NCBI RefSeq assembly: GCF_008033445.1
Contig: NZ_VNKO01000017.1
Span: 1 to 64,000, forward strand
Direction of reading: 5' to 3'
From: Vulcaniibacterium gelatinicum
Lineage (GTDB): Bacteria > Pseudomonadota > Gammaproteobacteria > Xanthomonadales > Xanthomonadaceae
Length of the DNA stretch: 64,000 bases
Below the pieces are notes generated by a model. That model searched no databases, was not told the origin of the DNA, and worked only from the letters and a program-made list of their open reading frames with translations. Shown here one piece after another: positions 16,860 to 27,408 of this stretch. Each line of letters starts with the position of its first letter. Position 1 is the first letter of the stretch. A program made the position numbers and the translations under genes.

Positions 16860-17866
16860 GGATCCTGGTCACCGGCGGCGGCGGTTTCCTCGGCCAGGCG
16901 CTGTGCCGCGGCCTGGTCGAACGCGGGCACGAGGTGGTGAGCTTCAACCGCGGCCGCTATCCCGCGCTGGATGCGCTCGGCGTGCGCCAGGTGCAGGGCG
17001 ACCTCGCCGATCCCGCGGCGGTGCTGCGCGCGGCGGAGGGGTGCGAAGCGGTGTTCCACAACGCGGCCAAGGCCGGCGCGTGGGGGCCGTACGCCGACTA
17101 CCACCGCGCCAACGTGCTCGGCACGCGGCACGTGATCGCGGCCTGCCGCGCGCACGGCATCGCGCGCCTGGTGTACACCTCCACGCCGAGCGTGACCCAC
17201 CGTGCCACCCATCCGGTCGCCGGCGGCACGGCCGAGACCGTGCCCTATGGCGAGCACCTGAAGGCGCCGTACGCGGCCACCAAGCAGATCGCCGAACGCG
17301 AGGTGCTGGCCGCCAACGACGCCACCCTGGCCACCGTCGCGCTGCGCCCGCGCCTGATCTGGGGCCCGGGCGACAACCAGCTGCTGCCGCGCCTGGTCGA
17401 GCGCGCGCGCGCCGGGCGCCTGCGCCTGGTCGGCGGCGGCGACAACCTGGTGGACACCACCTACGTGGACAACGCCGCGCAGGCGCATTTCGACGCCTTC
17501 GCGCACCTCGCCCCGGGCGCGGCCTGCGCCGGGCGCGCCTACTTCATCAGCAACGGCGAGCCGAAGACGATGCGCGAGACCCTGAACGCACTGCTCGCCG
17601 CCGCCGGCGCGCCGCCGGTGCAGCGCGCGCTGCCGTTCCCGCTCGCCTACGCGATCGGCGCGGTGTGCGAGGGGCTGTGGCATGTGCTGCCCCTGCGCGG
17701 CGAACCGCCGCTGACGAGGTTCCTGGCCGAGCAGCTCGCCACCACCCACTGGTACGACATGGGGCCGGCCCGGCGCGATTTCGGCTACGTGCCGCGGGTG
17801 TCCTTCGCCGAAGGGATCGAGCGGCTGCGGGCGGCATGGCGCGCCGGCCCTACAATGCCGCGATGA
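16856..17866 (+). CDS. oleD: OleD, NAD(P)-dependent 2-alkyl-3-oxoalkanoate reductase
   Basis: 336-residue extended short-chain dehydrogenase that reduces the beta-keto acid from OleA. '[26 protein letters not shown]' is the nucleotide-binding Rossmann start, and 'YTSTPSVTH' plus '[13 protein letters not shown]' give the Ser and YxxxK catalytic residues. '[43 protein letters not shown]' is typical of the 3-beta-HSD-like subgroup to which OleD belongs. The start overlaps oleC and the stop overlaps ubiJ, so oleC, oleD, ubiJ, ubiB and the synthase form a tight run. Confidence 0.93.
   Translation: MRILVTGGGGFLGQALCRGLVERGHEVVSFNRGRYPALDALGVRQVQGDLADPAAVLRAAEGCEAVFHNAAKAGAWGPYADYHRANVLGTRHVIAACRAHGIARLVYTSTPSVTHRATHPVAGGTAETVPYGEHLKAPYAATKQIAEREVLAANDATLATVALRPRLIWGPGDNQLLPRLVERARAGRLRLVGGGDNLVDTTYVDNAAQAHFDAFAHLAPGAACAGRAYFISNGEPKTMRETLNALLAAAGAPPVQRALPFPLAYAIGAVCEGLWHVLPLRGEPPLTRFLAEQLATTHWYDMGPARRDFGYVPRVSFAEGIERLRAAWRAGPTMPR
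17851..17856 (+). promoter_or_regulatory. TACAAT -10-like box exactly 6 bases before the ubiJ start
   Basis: TACAAT (5 of 6 consensus bases) sits inside the 3' end of oleD and ends 6 bases before the ubiJ ATG at 17863. It would allow a leaderless ubiJ-ubiB transcript separate from the ole genes. The -35 region is poor. Confidence 0.35.
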
Positions 17867-18489
17867 GCCCGACGCCGTTCAACTGGAAGGTGCCCGCCGG
17901 CCGCGCGCTGGAGGCGGCGCTCAACCACATGCTGGCGCTGGATCCGGACACGCGCGCGGCGCTGCGCACGCTCGACGGCCGGCGCGTGGCGCTGCAGGTG
18001 GACGCCCCGCCGCTGGCGCTGCAGGTCACGGTCGAGGGCGAGGCGCTGCGGGTGGGGCCGGCGGCGGACGCGCCCGACCTGCAGGTGCGCGGCACCCTGT
18101 CCGGGCTGATCGCGCAGCTGCCGTTCCTGCGCCGCGACGACGCCCCGCCGATCGGGAAGATGATGCTCTCCGGCGACGCTGACCTCGCCCGCCGCCTGCA
18201 GCGCCTGGCCGAACGCTTCGATCCGGACTGGCAGCGGCCGTTCGCGGCCGCGTTCGGCGACGTGCTCGGGGTGCAGATCGCGCAGGGCCTGGCGCGGGCG
18301 CTGCGCCAGGCGCGCGTGCTCGGCCGCGAACTGGCCGGCAGCACCGCCGAGTACCTGACCGAGGAATCGCGCGACGTGGTCGCGCGCGGCGAGGTGGAGG
18401 CGTTCTGCGACGACGTGGACGCGCTGCGCGACGACGTCGAGCGCCTGGCCGCGCGCATCGCGCGCCTGCAGCGCGGGGCGGCGGCGTGA
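17863..18489 (+). CDS. ubiJ: UbiJ, SCP2-domain ubiquinone biosynthesis accessory factor
   Basis: 208 residues. The N-terminal half has the SCP2 sterol-carrier pattern ('[47 protein letters not shown]', then '[18 protein letters not shown]' and '[24 protein letters not shown]'), a lipid-binding fold that holds hydrophobic ubiquinone intermediates for the Ubi hydroxylases. The C-terminus ends in a coiled helix '[21 protein letters not shown]'. It overlaps oleD at the start and ubiB at the end; adjacency to ubiB is the conserved arrangement of this family. Confidence 0.9.
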   Translation: MSPTPFNWKVPAGRALEAALNHMLALDPDTRAALRTLDGRRVALQVDAPPLALQVTVEGEALRVGPAADAPDLQVRGTLSGLIAQLPFLRRDDAPPIGKMMLSGDADLARRLQRLAERFDPDWQRPFAAAFGDVLGVQIAQGLARALRQARVLGRELAGSTAEYLTEESRDVVARGEVEAFCDDVDALRDDVERLAARIARLQRGAAA

Positions 18490-20144
18490 GGTCGTTCGCG
18501 CGCGCGCTGCGGATCGGGCGGGTGCTGCTGCGCTACCGCCTCGACGCCCTGCTGGCCGAGACGCCTGCCGAACGCTGGCTGCGCCTGGCGCGGCCGTTCG
18601 TGCCGCGCGCCACCCCGCGCATCGCCGAGCTGCCGCGCGGCGCGCGCCTGCGCCTGGCGCTGCAGGAGCTGGGACCGATCTTCGTCAAGTTCGGCCAGAT
18701 CCTGTCCACCCGCCGCGACCTGATGCCGCCGGACATCGCCGACGAGCTGGCGCTGCTGCAGGACCGGGTGGAGCCGTTCGACGGCGAGATCGCGCGGGCG
18801 CTGGTCGAGCGCGCGCTCGAGCGCGGCATCGGCGAGGCGTTCGCCCGCTTCGACACCACGCCGCTGGCCTCGGCGTCCATCGCCCAGGTGCACGCCGCGC
18901 GCCTGCACGACGGCCGCGAGGTGGTGGTGAAGGTGCTGCGGCCGCAGGTCGAGCGCGAGATCGCCGCCGACATCGCCCTGCTGCGCGGCATCGCCGCGAT
19001 CGTCGAGCGCACCCACCCTGCCGCCGACAAGATCCGCCCGCGCGCGATCGTGGCCGAGGTCGAGAACACCCTGGCCGCCGAGCTCGACCTGCAGCGCGAG
19101 GGCGCCAACGCCAGCGTGCTGCGCCGGTTCTGGGAAGGCTCGCCCGACCTGTACGTGCCGGAGGTGATCTGGACCCACACCCGCGAGCGCGTGCTCACGC
19201 TCGAGCGCGTGCACGGCATCCCCAGCGACGACATCGCCGCGCTCGACGCCGCCGGCATTGATCGCCGCGCGCTCGCCGCCAAGGGCGTGCGCGTGTTCTA
19301 CACCCAGGTGTTCCGCGACAACTTCTTCCACGCCGACGCCCACGCCGGCAACATCTGGGTGGACGCCGATCCGGCGCGCCGCGCCGATCCGCGTTTCATC
19401 GCCCTCGACTTCGGCATCGTCGGCCAGCTCTCGGACGAGGACCAGTACTGGCTCGCCGAGAACTTCATGGCGATCTTCAACCGCGACTACCGCCGCATCG
19501 CCGAGCTGCACGTGCGCGCCGGCTGGATGCCCGCGCACATCCGCCTGGACGAGCTCGAGGCCGCGGCGCGCGCGGTGTGCGAGCCGTATTTCACCCGGCC
19601 GCTGGCGGAGATCTCGCTGGCCGAGGTGCTGGTCAAGCTGTTCCGCACCGCGCAGCGCTACGAGCTGACCCTGCAGCCGCAGCTGATCCTGCTGCAGAAG
19701 ACCCTGCTCAACATCGAGGGCCTGGGCCGCCTGCTCGACCCGAAGCTCGACATCTGGGCGGTGGCGCGGCCGGTGCTCGAGCGGATCCTGGCCGAACGCT
19801 ACAGCCCGCAGCGCCTGGCCGGCGAGTTCCGCAAGCGCCTGCCGGAACTGGTCACGCGCGCGCCGGACATGCCGAGCCTGCTGCACGCGTGGCTGGCGCA
19901 GCAGGTCGGCGGCCGGCACGAGCTGTCCATGCGCTCGCAGGACCTGGCCGAGCTGGCGCGCGTGGCGCGCGACGGCCAGCGCCGCACCGTGGCCGCGATC
20001 CTCGGCACCGGCCTGCTGGTCGTGGCTGCGGTGCTGTACGCGCTCGAGGCCGGCGGCCCGCGCCTGTGGAACGTGCCGGTCTCGACCTGGATCGCCGCCT
20101 GCGGCGGCCTGTGGGCGCTGCTGGCGGCCTGGCCGCGGAGATGA
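18486..20144 (+). CDS. ubiB: UbiB, atypical protein kinase-like ubiquinone biosynthesis protein
   Basis: 552 residues, the normal length for UbiB. Seen: the family KxGQ motif in '[26 protein letters not shown]' (about residues 61-85), the Ala-rich loop '[27 protein letters not shown]', the catalytic-like '[12 protein letters not shown]' and the metal-binding 'ALDFGIVG'. Two C-terminal hydrophobic helices ('[21 protein letters not shown]' and '[15 protein letters not shown]') anchor it in the inner membrane. It is an ATPase-like factor needed for aerobic ubiquinone synthesis. GTG start overlapping the ubiJ stop. Confidence 0.93.
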   Translation: MRSFARALRIGRVLLRYRLDALLAETPAERWLRLARPFVPRATPRIAELPRGARLRLALQELGPIFVKFGQILSTRRDLMPPDIADELALLQDRVEPFDGEIARALVERALERGIGEAFARFDTTPLASASIAQVHAARLHDGREVVVKVLRPQVEREIAADIALLRGIAAIVERTHPAADKIRPRAIVAEVENTLAAELDLQREGANASVLRRFWEGSPDLYVPEVIWTHTRERVLTLERVHGIPSDDIAALDAAGIDRRALAAKGVRVFYTQVFRDNFFHADAHAGNIWVDADPARRADPRFIALDFGIVGQLSDEDQYWLAENFMAIFNRDYRRIAELHVRAGWMPAHIRLDELEAAARAVCEPYFTRPLAEISLAEVLVKLFRTAQRYELTLQPQLILLQKTLLNIEGLGRLLDPKLDIWAVARPVLERILAERYSPQRLAGEFRKRLPELVTRAPDMPSLLHAWLAQQVGGRHELSMRSQDLAELARVARDGQRRTVAAILGTGLLVVAAVLYALEAGGPRLWNVPVSTWIAACGGLWALLAAWPRR

Positions 20145-20869
20145 CCGCGCCGCTTGCCGGCGGCGGGGATGCGCCGTTGCCGATCCTGTACCGCGACGAG
20201 TCCCTGGCCGTGGCCGGCAAGCCGGCCGGGCTGATGGTCCACGACAGCAAGCTGGCCGGCGGCGAGACCGATTTCGTCGCCGACCGCCTGCGCGCGCAAC
20301 TCGGCCGGCCGATCTTCCTGGTCCATCGTCTGGATCGCGCCACCAGCGGCTGCCTGCTGCTCGCCTTCGATCGCGACACCGCCGCGGCGCTCGGCTGCAG
20401 CCTGATGTCGGGCGCGGTGGAGAAGGACTATCTGGCGGTGTGCCGGGGCTGGCCGCCGGAGCATTTCGTGGTGGACCATCCGCTCGACGGCGGCCCCGGC
20501 AAGCCGGAGAAGAAGCCGGCGCGCACGCGGTTCACGCGCCTGGCGACCTGCGAGTTGCCGTTTCCCGCCGCGGGCTTTCCCACCTCGCGCTACGCGCTGC
20601 TGCGCGCGCAGCCCGAGACCGGCCGCTTCCGCCAGATCCGGCGCCATCTCAAGCACGCCTCGCACCATCTGATCGGCGACACCAGCCACGGCGACGGGCG
20701 GCACAACCGCCATTTCCGCATGCTCGGCATCCACCGCATGCTGCTGCACGCCGAGCGCCTGGCCTTCCCGCATCCGCACACCGGCACCCGGGTCGAGGTC
20801 GTCGCCCCGCTCGACGCCGAGTTCGCGCGCGCGGTGGCGTTGTTTGGCGATGGGGGGCTTGGGGGGTAG
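20141..20869 (+). CDS. RluA/TruC-family pseudouridine synthase
   Basis: 242 residues. '[18 protein letters not shown]' opens the family fold; '[19 protein letters not shown]' contains the catalytic Asp of the HRLDxxTSG motif; '[39 protein letters not shown]' is the RluA/TruC C-terminal motif. The short length, lack of an S4 domain and the 'RRHLKHxSHHLIGD' block favour TruC (tRNA U65) over ribosomal enzymes. Its start overlaps the ubiB stop (ATGA). Confidence 0.87.
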   Translation: MTAPLAGGGDAPLPILYRDESLAVAGKPAGLMVHDSKLAGGETDFVADRLRAQLGRPIFLVHRLDRATSGCLLLAFDRDTAAALGCSLMSGAVEKDYLAVCRGWPPEHFVVDHPLDGGPGKPEKKPARTRFTRLATCELPFPAAGFPTSRYALLRAQPETGRFRQIRRHLKHASHHLIGDTSHGDGRHNRHFRMLGIHRMLLHAERLAFPHPHTGTRVEVVAPLDAEFARAVALFGDGGLGG

Positions 20870-21053
20870 CGGGGCATGTGCGTGCACGGTTTCGGAGTGC
20901 GGGAGGCGCGAACCCTCGGGCAGCATCTCGGCGCCCCGCCCGAAGCAAGCTGACACACGCACACTGACACGCCTGCGCCGCAGGACGGCCTCGCCGCCCT
21001 TCGCGCGCCAGGCGGCGAAACGCACGCAGCGCTGATCGCCCATCCCCTGCCCG

Positions 21054-21059
21054 TACAAT
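21054..21059 (+). promoter_or_regulatory. TACAAT -10-like box exactly 6 bases before the arfB start
   Basis: TACAAT ends at 21059 and the arfB ATG begins at 21066. With CTGATC (21032-21037) as a weak -35 at 16-base spacing, the predicted transcript starts at the ATG. No Shine-Dalgarno sequence lies between, which agrees with a leaderless message. Confidence 0.45.
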
Positions 21060-21065
21060 CGTCCC

Positions 21066-21482
21066 ATGCTCCGCATCGGCGCCCTGGCCATTCCCGACGA
21101 CGAACTGGTCGAACGCTTCGTGCGCGCCGCCGGCCCCGGCGGCCAGAACGTCAACAAGGTCGCCACCGCCGTCAAACTGCGCTTCGACGTCGCCCGCTCG
21201 CCCTCGCTGCCCGAGCCCGTGCGCGCCCGCCTGCTCGCCCGCCGCGACCGCCGCCTCACCGCCGACGGCGTGTTCGTCGTCAATGCCCAGCGCTTCCGCA
21301 CCCAGGACCGCAACCGCGAGGACGCCCGCGACCGCCTCGCGCACTTCATCGAAGCCGGTCTGCGCGCCCCCAAACCGCGCATCGCCACCCGCCCCACCCG
21401 CGCCGCCCGCGAACGCCGCCTCCAGGCCAAGCGCGGCCGCAGTACGATCAAGCGCGACCGTACCCGCCGCGACTGGGACTGA
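21066..21482 (+). CDS. arfB: ArfB/YaeJ alternative ribosome-rescue peptidyl-tRNA hydrolase
   Basis: 138 residues. 'RAAGPGGQNVNKVATAVKLRFD' places the GGQ catalytic motif at residues 25-27, as in class I release factors and ArfB. The C-terminal tail from about residue 108 is strongly basic ('RAARERRLQAKRGRSTIKRDRTRRDW') and would enter the empty mRNA channel of stalled ribosomes. It releases nascent chains on non-stop mRNAs. The length and tail separate it from true release factors. Confidence 0.93.
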   Translation: MLRIGALAIPDDELVERFVRAAGPGGQNVNKVATAVKLRFDVARSPSLPEPVRARLLARRDRRLTADGVFVVNAQRFRTQDRNREDARDRLAHFIEAGLRAPKPRIATRPTRAARERRLQAKRGRSTIKRDRTRRDWD

Positions 21483-21507
21483 CGGCCCCCACGCACCAAG
21501 GCACCGC

Positions 21508-22122
21508 ATGGCGCTTCCGCAACCCGGCCAGCCCGGCTACGTCCTGCCCCTGCCGCCCAACGCCCCGCGGGTGAAGCCCAACCGCTTCACCCGCTGGCTC
21601 GGCCGCACCCTCCTGCGCCTGGGCGGCTGGCGCATGGTCGGCACGTTTCCCGACATCCCCAAGCTGGTCCTGATCGGCGCCCCGCACTCGTCCAACTGGG
21701 ACGGCATCTGGGGCTTCGCCGCCAAGCTCGCCCTCGGTCTGGAGATCAAGATCCTGGGCAAGCACCAGCTGTTCTGGTGGCCGCTGAGCGTGCTGCTGCG
21801 CCGGCTGGGGGTGATCGCGGTGGACCGCAGCGCCGCCAGCGGGGTGGTCGAGCAGGCGGCCGCGCTGCTGACCGCAAGTGACAAATTGTGGTTCGGACTG
21901 GCGCCCGAGGGCACCCGCAAGCCGGTCGAACGCTGGAAGCCCGGGTTCTGGAAGATCGCCCATCTGGCCGGGGTGCCGGTGCTGCCGGCCTACTTCCACT
22001 ACCCCGAGAAGATCATCGGCATCGGCCCCTTGTTCACCCTGGGCGAGGACATGGAGGCCGACATCGCCCGCATCCGCGCCTGGTACCGCCCCTGGCAGGG
22101 CAAGCACCACGGCACCCCCTGA
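21508..22122 (+). CDS. 1-acyl-sn-glycerol-3-phosphate acyltransferase-like (PlsC family) protein
   Basis: 204 residues. 'LVLIGAPHSSNWDGIWGF' is the HxxxxD acyltransferase motif (about residues 54-71), and 'LWFGLAPEGTRKPVERWKPGFWKIAHLAGVPVLPAYF' holds the EGTR substrate-binding motif. This compact form with 'HSSNWD' and 'KHQLFWWP' is common in Xanthomonadaceae and other proteobacteria; the acyl acceptor is not certain. ATG 21508 begins 26 bases after arfB ends. Confidence 0.85.
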   Translation: MALPQPGQPGYVLPLPPNAPRVKPNRFTRWLGRTLLRLGGWRMVGTFPDIPKLVLIGAPHSSNWDGIWGFAAKLALGLEIKILGKHQLFWWPLSVLLRRLGVIAVDRSAASGVVEQAAALLTASDKLWFGLAPEGTRKPVERWKPGFWKIAHLAGVPVLPAYFHYPEKIIGIGPLFTLGEDMEADIARIRAWYRPWQGKHHGTP

Positions 22123-22191
22123 GGGACGGGCGGCGCCATCGCGCCGCCGGGCGTGGCCCCCGCGGCATGGCTTTTGCGTCATTCTGGCTAC

Positions 22192-22212
22192 CCCGTCACA
22201 AAACGTGACGGG
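22192..22212. promoter_or_regulatory. Perfect 8-bp inverted repeat upstream of the polysaccharide operon
   Basis: CCCGTCAC-AAAAC-GTGACGGG is a perfect inverted repeat with a 5-base spacer. It lies 35 bases before the epimerase start, between it and the acyltransferase. It looks like the operator of a dimeric regulator. It is not the TGTGA-N6-TCACA order of a CRP/Clp site, and the binding protein is unknown. It could also form a stem-loop terminating the upstream gene, but no T-run follows. Confidence 0.45.
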
Positions 22213-22247
22213 CATCCAACTTGGCCCCCTGAGGGGTGGGGCAATGC

Positions 22248-23276
<1,029 letters not shown>

Positions 23277-24604
23277 CACGATCGGATTGATGCACGGTCC
23301 CGACAAGACCGTGCCCACGCCGGCCGAGGACTGGCACACGGTGGTGGTGGACGTGGTCATCCCCGCCTACAAGGAAGAGGACAACATCATCCACTGCCTG
23401 GCCTCGCTGGCCCGGCAGACCCTGCGCCCGCGCAACGTGATCCTGGTGGACGACGGCGGCCACGACCAGACCGTGCCGCGCGCGCGCGAATACGCCGCCG
23501 CGGCCGGGATCAAGCTCACCGTGATCGAGCGCGCCGCCTCGATCGGCAAGACCCCGACCATCAAGCGCCAGGCGCGCGAGTTCGACAGCGACGTCGAGTT
23601 CATCCTCGACGGCGACACCTTCCTGGAGTCGCCCAACTACATCGAGCGCTGCGTGCAGGAGCTGTACCAGGGCGTGGGCATCGCCAGCGCCTGCGGCGTG
23701 ATCCTGCCGATGCGGCCGAAGCACCGCCATGCGCTGGCGCAGACCCCGGAGTTCCGGCTCTGGCATGGCGCCGACACCTATGACGACCCGCACGCGCGCC
23801 GCGGCAAGCTGCATGCGCTGTGGTGGTGGATCACCAACACCTACCGCGAGTGCCTGTACACGTTCCTGCAGCGCTTCGTGTACAAGGGGCAGATGGTGTT
23901 CTTCGGCACCATCACCAATCCGGTCGGCTGCGCGGTCGCCTACCGCCGGCGCTACGTCAAGGACCTGTTCGACAAGTACGAGCCGCTGTTCGGCGACGAC
24001 CTGACCAATTCCGAGGACATCTTCATCGGCTTCGCCCTGTGCAACGAGGGCTACCGCAACATCCAGCTCCAGGACGTGACCGCGCGCTCGGAGGAGCCCG
24101 AGGTGCAGCGCCTGCCGCGGCAGATCTACCTGTGGTCGTCCTCGTTCCTGCAGAGCTGCTACTACTTCGATCAGCTGCTGCGCACCCCGTTCCGCGCCCT
24201 GCGCCGCTGGCGCAAGCGGCGCCAGGACAAGGCCAGCGGGGTGGAGAACCTGCGCAGGACAAGGAACAGTACCGGCAGCCGTTCGGCGAGCTGCACACCG
24301 CGCAGTACGGGCGGCCGATCGGCTGGGCCATGTTCATGTCCGCGGCGGAAAAGATCGGCTTCCCCACTGCGTTGATCATCATGCTGATCCTGCAGCTGTG
24401 GGAGCCGCTGGCGGTGACCGTGGCCGCGGAGGTGGTGGTGTCGCTGGCGGTGCTGTTCGCCGTCTCCAAGGGGCAACGCCTGGGCATGCTGGCCAAGGGC
24501 GTGCTGGTCACGCCGATCCGCTACACGCTGATGGTGGCCGACCTGTTCACCATCGGCCGCTTCGCCACCGACCTGTGGATCACGGGGAACCGCAAATGGC
24601 GCAA

Positions 24605-26059
24605 ATGACCCGCCCGCGCGCGCGAGCCCTGTCGTTCGCGGTCGCGCTCTCGCTGCAGTTCCTGGCCGGCGCCGCGCTCGCGCAGCAGGCGCCGGACCTG
24701 GCCCAGCAGGCGCGCGAGGCGGCCTGGGCCGGGCGCACGGCCGAAGCGCTGCACCTGCTCGAGCGGCACCTGGCCGCGCACCCGGGCGACCGCGCCGCGC
24801 AGCTCGACCGCGCGCGCTGGCTGTCTTGGCGCGGCGACTACGCCGGCGCGATCGAGGCCCTGGACGCGCTCGGCGGCGACGACGACGAGGCGCGCGCGGT
24901 GCGCGCGCGGGTGCTGGCCTGGGCCGGCCGCCGCGACGCCGCGCTCGCGCTCAACACCCCGCTGTACGAAGCCGACCCGCAGAACTACGACCACGCCTGG
25001 ACCCAGGCCGTCGCCGCGCGCCTGGGCGAGCGCCCGCAGGAGGCGCTGCCGGCGCTCGAGCGCGCGCGCGCGCTCAAGCCGGAGGGGCGCGACACCGAGA
25101 TCCTGACCAAGGCGGTGCGGCTGCCGCTGTATTCCACGGTCGGCGCGCCGGTGTCGGTGTATTCCGATTCCGACGACATCGAGATCCGCAGCGCCGGCCT
25201 GGAGGCCGACGTGCGCGTGGCCGAGGATCTGCGCCTGCTCGCCTCGGCGGTGCGGCGCGACCATTCCGCGCCGGTCGGCGGCCCGTTCGCGCCGGTGACC
25301 GGCGGCGACTCGATCGACGAGGACCGCCTCCAGCTCGGCCTGCGCTACGCGTTCTCGCCGGACGCGGCGCTGGAGCTGATGCTCGGCCGTTCGCGCCTGG
25401 ACGGCCTGACCGGCCGCGACGACAGCGAGACCATCGGCCGCCTGGCGTTCTCGCACCAGGCCAGCGACGCGTTCGCCTACACGCTCGCCTTCGAGCGCGA
25501 CCGCATCGCCTATTCGCCGCGCGCGCTGTCGCTCGACATCGTCCGCGACGGCGTGCGCGCCGACCTGCAGTGGCGGCCGACGCTGCGCGACACGCTGCGC
25601 GCAGGCGTGGCCTTCGACGATTTCAGCGACGACAACCGCCGCCGCGCGCTCAGCGCCGACTACCGCCACGCCGTGTACCGCGGCGAACAGGCGCTGGTGG
25701 ACCTGGGCGTGCAGGGCGAGTGGCTGGACTTCACCCGCGATCCCGGCAACGGCTACTACAGCCCCGACAACTACCGCCGGATCGCGCCGGTGCTCGGTGC
25801 CTACGTCCGCCTCGGCGAGGAGGCCGGGATGACCCTCACCGCCGCGCTCGGCGTGCAGCGCGACGACACCTTCACCAGCTGGCGCCGCGCCAGCGACGTC
25901 AGCGTGGCGTTCACCTTCGGCATCTTCACCCCGTGGCAGCTGGTGGCCACCGCCGGCTACAGCGAACGGCTCAACGAGTTCGGCCGCTACGAGGGCACCA
26001 GCTTCGGCCTGATCCTGCGCTACCGCTTCTGCGGCCACCGTCCCGCGCAGTGCCCGTGA
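24605..26059 (+). CDS. TPR-containing outer-membrane beta-barrel protein, probable polysaccharide exporter
   Basis: 484 residues. A signal peptide is seen in 'ALSFAVALSLQFLAGAALAQ'. Residues about 30-180 carry TPR-like helices ('AREAAWAGRTAEALHLLERHLAAHPGDRAAQLDRARWLSWRGDYAGAIEALDAL'). From about residue 190 the sequence alternates polar/hydrophobic with many Asp/Arg/Tyr and ends in 'GTSFGLILRYRF' plus a short tail, as in an outer-membrane barrel. The order TPR then barrel resembles PgaA/YaiO-type proteins. ATG 24605 overlaps the glycosyltransferase stop; ATG 24596 is an alternative start. In this operon it is the likely export pore. Confidence 0.75.
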   Translation: MTRPRARALSFAVALSLQFLAGAALAQQAPDLAQQAREAAWAGRTAEALHLLERHLAAHPGDRAAQLDRARWLSWRGDYAGAIEALDALGGDDDEARAVRARVLAWAGRRDAALALNTPLYEADPQNYDHAWTQAVAARLGERPQEALPALERARALKPEGRDTEILTKAVRLPLYSTVGAPVSVYSDSDDIEIRSAGLEADVRVAEDLRLLASAVRRDHSAPVGGPFAPVTGGDSIDEDRLQLGLRYAFSPDAALELMLGRSRLDGLTGRDDSETIGRLAFSHQASDAFAYTLAFERDRIAYSPRALSLDIVRDGVRADLQWRPTLRDTLRAGVAFDDFSDDNRRRALSADYRHAVYRGEQALVDLGVQGEWLDFTRDPGNGYYSPDNYRRIAPVLGAYVRLGEEAGMTLTAALGVQRDDTFTSWRRASDVSVAFTFGIFTPWQLVATAGYSERLNEFGRYEGTSFGLILRYRFCGHRPAQCP

Positions 26060-26072
26060 GCGCGCGGCGCGC

Positions 26073-26258
26073 TCAGCGCCGCAGCGCCTCGTACTGGCGT
26101 TCCAGCCAGGCGGCGAAGGCGTTGATCTCGCGGTCGTAGCGCCCGCTCCAGGCGAGCCAGATCAGGCCGGCGAACACCGCCAGCACCAGCATCGCCAGCA
26201 GCCGCTGCCAGGTGCTGGCGAAGCGCAGCCGGCCTCCGGACGGGTTGTGGTTCTTCAT
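26073..26258 (-). CDS. Small single-pass membrane protein
   Basis: A 61-residue protein with one helix 'LLAMLVLAVFAGLIWLAW' (about residues 18-35) and an amphipathic, charged C-terminus 'RYDREINAFAAWLERQYEALRR'. ATG 26258 is chosen because GGAG lies 8 bases upstream; the ATG at 26264 would leave only 2 bases. It converges on the exporter gene. No family recognised. Confidence 0.5.
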   Translation of the reverse strand: MKNHNPSGGRLRFASTWQRLLAMLVLAVFAGLIWLAWSGRYDREINAFAAWLERQYEALRR

Positions 26259-26325
26259 CGGCATGTCTCCATTCCCCGCAACACGGCAAGCGCGCCGCGA
26301 CGGGGCCACGGCGGGGCAGGGCGCT

Positions 26326-27294
26326 TCAGCGCGCCGAGTGCCCCGGCTCGTCGTACTCGCGCGGCGCGTACAGGTCGGGCTTGATCAGGGCCACGAACGC
26401 GCGTGCCTGCGGGCTGAGGTACTTGCCCTTGCGCATCACCACGCCGTAGCTGCGCGGCGGGAAGTAGCGGGCCAGCGAGCGCGCCACCAGGCGGGCGCGG
26501 TCGGCCTCGGTCAGGCAGATCGCGGTGACGATGCTGATCCCGAGCCCCATCGCCACGTACTGCTTGATCACCTCCCAGCCGCCGACCTCCAGCGCCACCG
26601 TGTAGGGCACGTGCGCGCGCTGGAACACCAGGTCCACCAGGCGGTAGGTGGTCAGGCGCTGCGGCGGCAGGATCAGGCCGTAGGGCGAGAGATCCTCCAG
26701 GCGCAGCTCCGGCTTGGCGGCGAGCGGATGGCCGGGCGGCACGATCAGCATCGGGTCGAAGCGGTACACCGGCGCGTAGTCGAGGTCGGCCGGCACGTCG
26801 AGCATCGAGCCCACCGCCAGGTCCACCGCATCCGAGCGCAGCAGGTCCAGGCCGCCGGCGCCGGTGACGTTGTGCAGGGTCAGGCGCACCGCCGGGTGCG
26901 CAGCGCGGAACGCCTCCACGATCCGCGGCAGCAGGTAGAGGATGGTCGAGCTGCCGGCGGCCACGTGCAGCTCGCCGGCGTCCAGGCCGCGCAGGCGCTC
27001 GCGGAACGCGGCCTCGAGCCCGTCCAGCCCCTCCACCAGGGGCCGCGCCAGCGCGTACAGCGCCTCGCCCTCGCGGGTCAGGGCCAGGCGCCGCCCGCTG
27101 CGCTCCAGCAGCCGCACCCCGTACTCGCGTTCCAGCGCCTGCAGCTGCAGGGTCACCGCCGGCTGGCTCAGGTACAGCGCCTCGGCCGCGCGCGAGACCG
27201 AGCCCAGCCGCGCCACCTGGCAGAACGCCCGCAGGGGCTTGAGCCGGCTGCCCTTGTACGAGAACCGCGGCGCGGCTGGGGTGGGGCGGGCCAT
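26326..27294 (-). CDS. LysR-family transcriptional regulator, divergent to aceB
   Basis: 322 residues with an N-terminal winged HTH ('LKPLRAFCQVARLGSVSRAAEALYLSQPAVTLQLQALEREYGVRLLERSGRRLALTREGEAL', residues about 18-78) and a periplasmic-binding-like effector domain ('GELHVAAGSSTILYLLPRIVEAF...'). It is transcribed divergently from malate synthase across a 114-bp region with LysR-type dyads, the standard layout for a regulator of the neighbouring gene. It most likely controls aceBA; the coinducer is unknown. Confidence 0.88.
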   Translation of the reverse strand: MARPTPAAPRFSYKGSRLKPLRAFCQVARLGSVSRAAEALYLSQPAVTLQLQALEREYGVRLLERSGRRLALTREGEALYALARPLVEGLDGLEAAFRERLRGLDAGELHVAAGSSTILYLLPRIVEAFRAAHPAVRLTLHNVTGAGGLDLLRSDAVDLAVGSMLDVPADLDYAPVYRFDPMLIVPPGHPLAAKPELRLEDLSPYGLILPPQRLTTYRLVDLVFQRAHVPYTVALEVGGWEVIKQYVAMGLGISIVTAICLTEADRARLVARSLARYFPPRSYGVVMRKGKYLSPQARAFVALIKPDLYAPREYDEPGHSAR

Positions 27295-27306
27295 GGACGT
27301 CGGCTC

Positions 27307-27353
27307 ATCATTTGATTTTCAAATCATATATATTGATAAGTCTTGTTTGTCAA
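27307..27353. promoter_or_regulatory. LysR-type operator dyads in the lysR-aceB intergenic region
   Basis: Two dyads occur in an AT-rich stretch. ATTTGA-TTT-TCAAAT (27310-27324) is perfect and extends imperfectly to 27307-27327. TTGATAA-N7-TTGTCAA (27333-27353) matches 6 of 7 pairs. The first fits the T-N11-A LysR box. Their spacing places one as recognition site and one as activation site in front of aceB, inferred from the usual LysR arrangement. Confidence 0.55.
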
Positions 27354-27408
27354 ATACCGTACCCGCGCGCATGGTGTCGCCCGACCCCCCGAACGGAGCA
27401 GGCGATCC

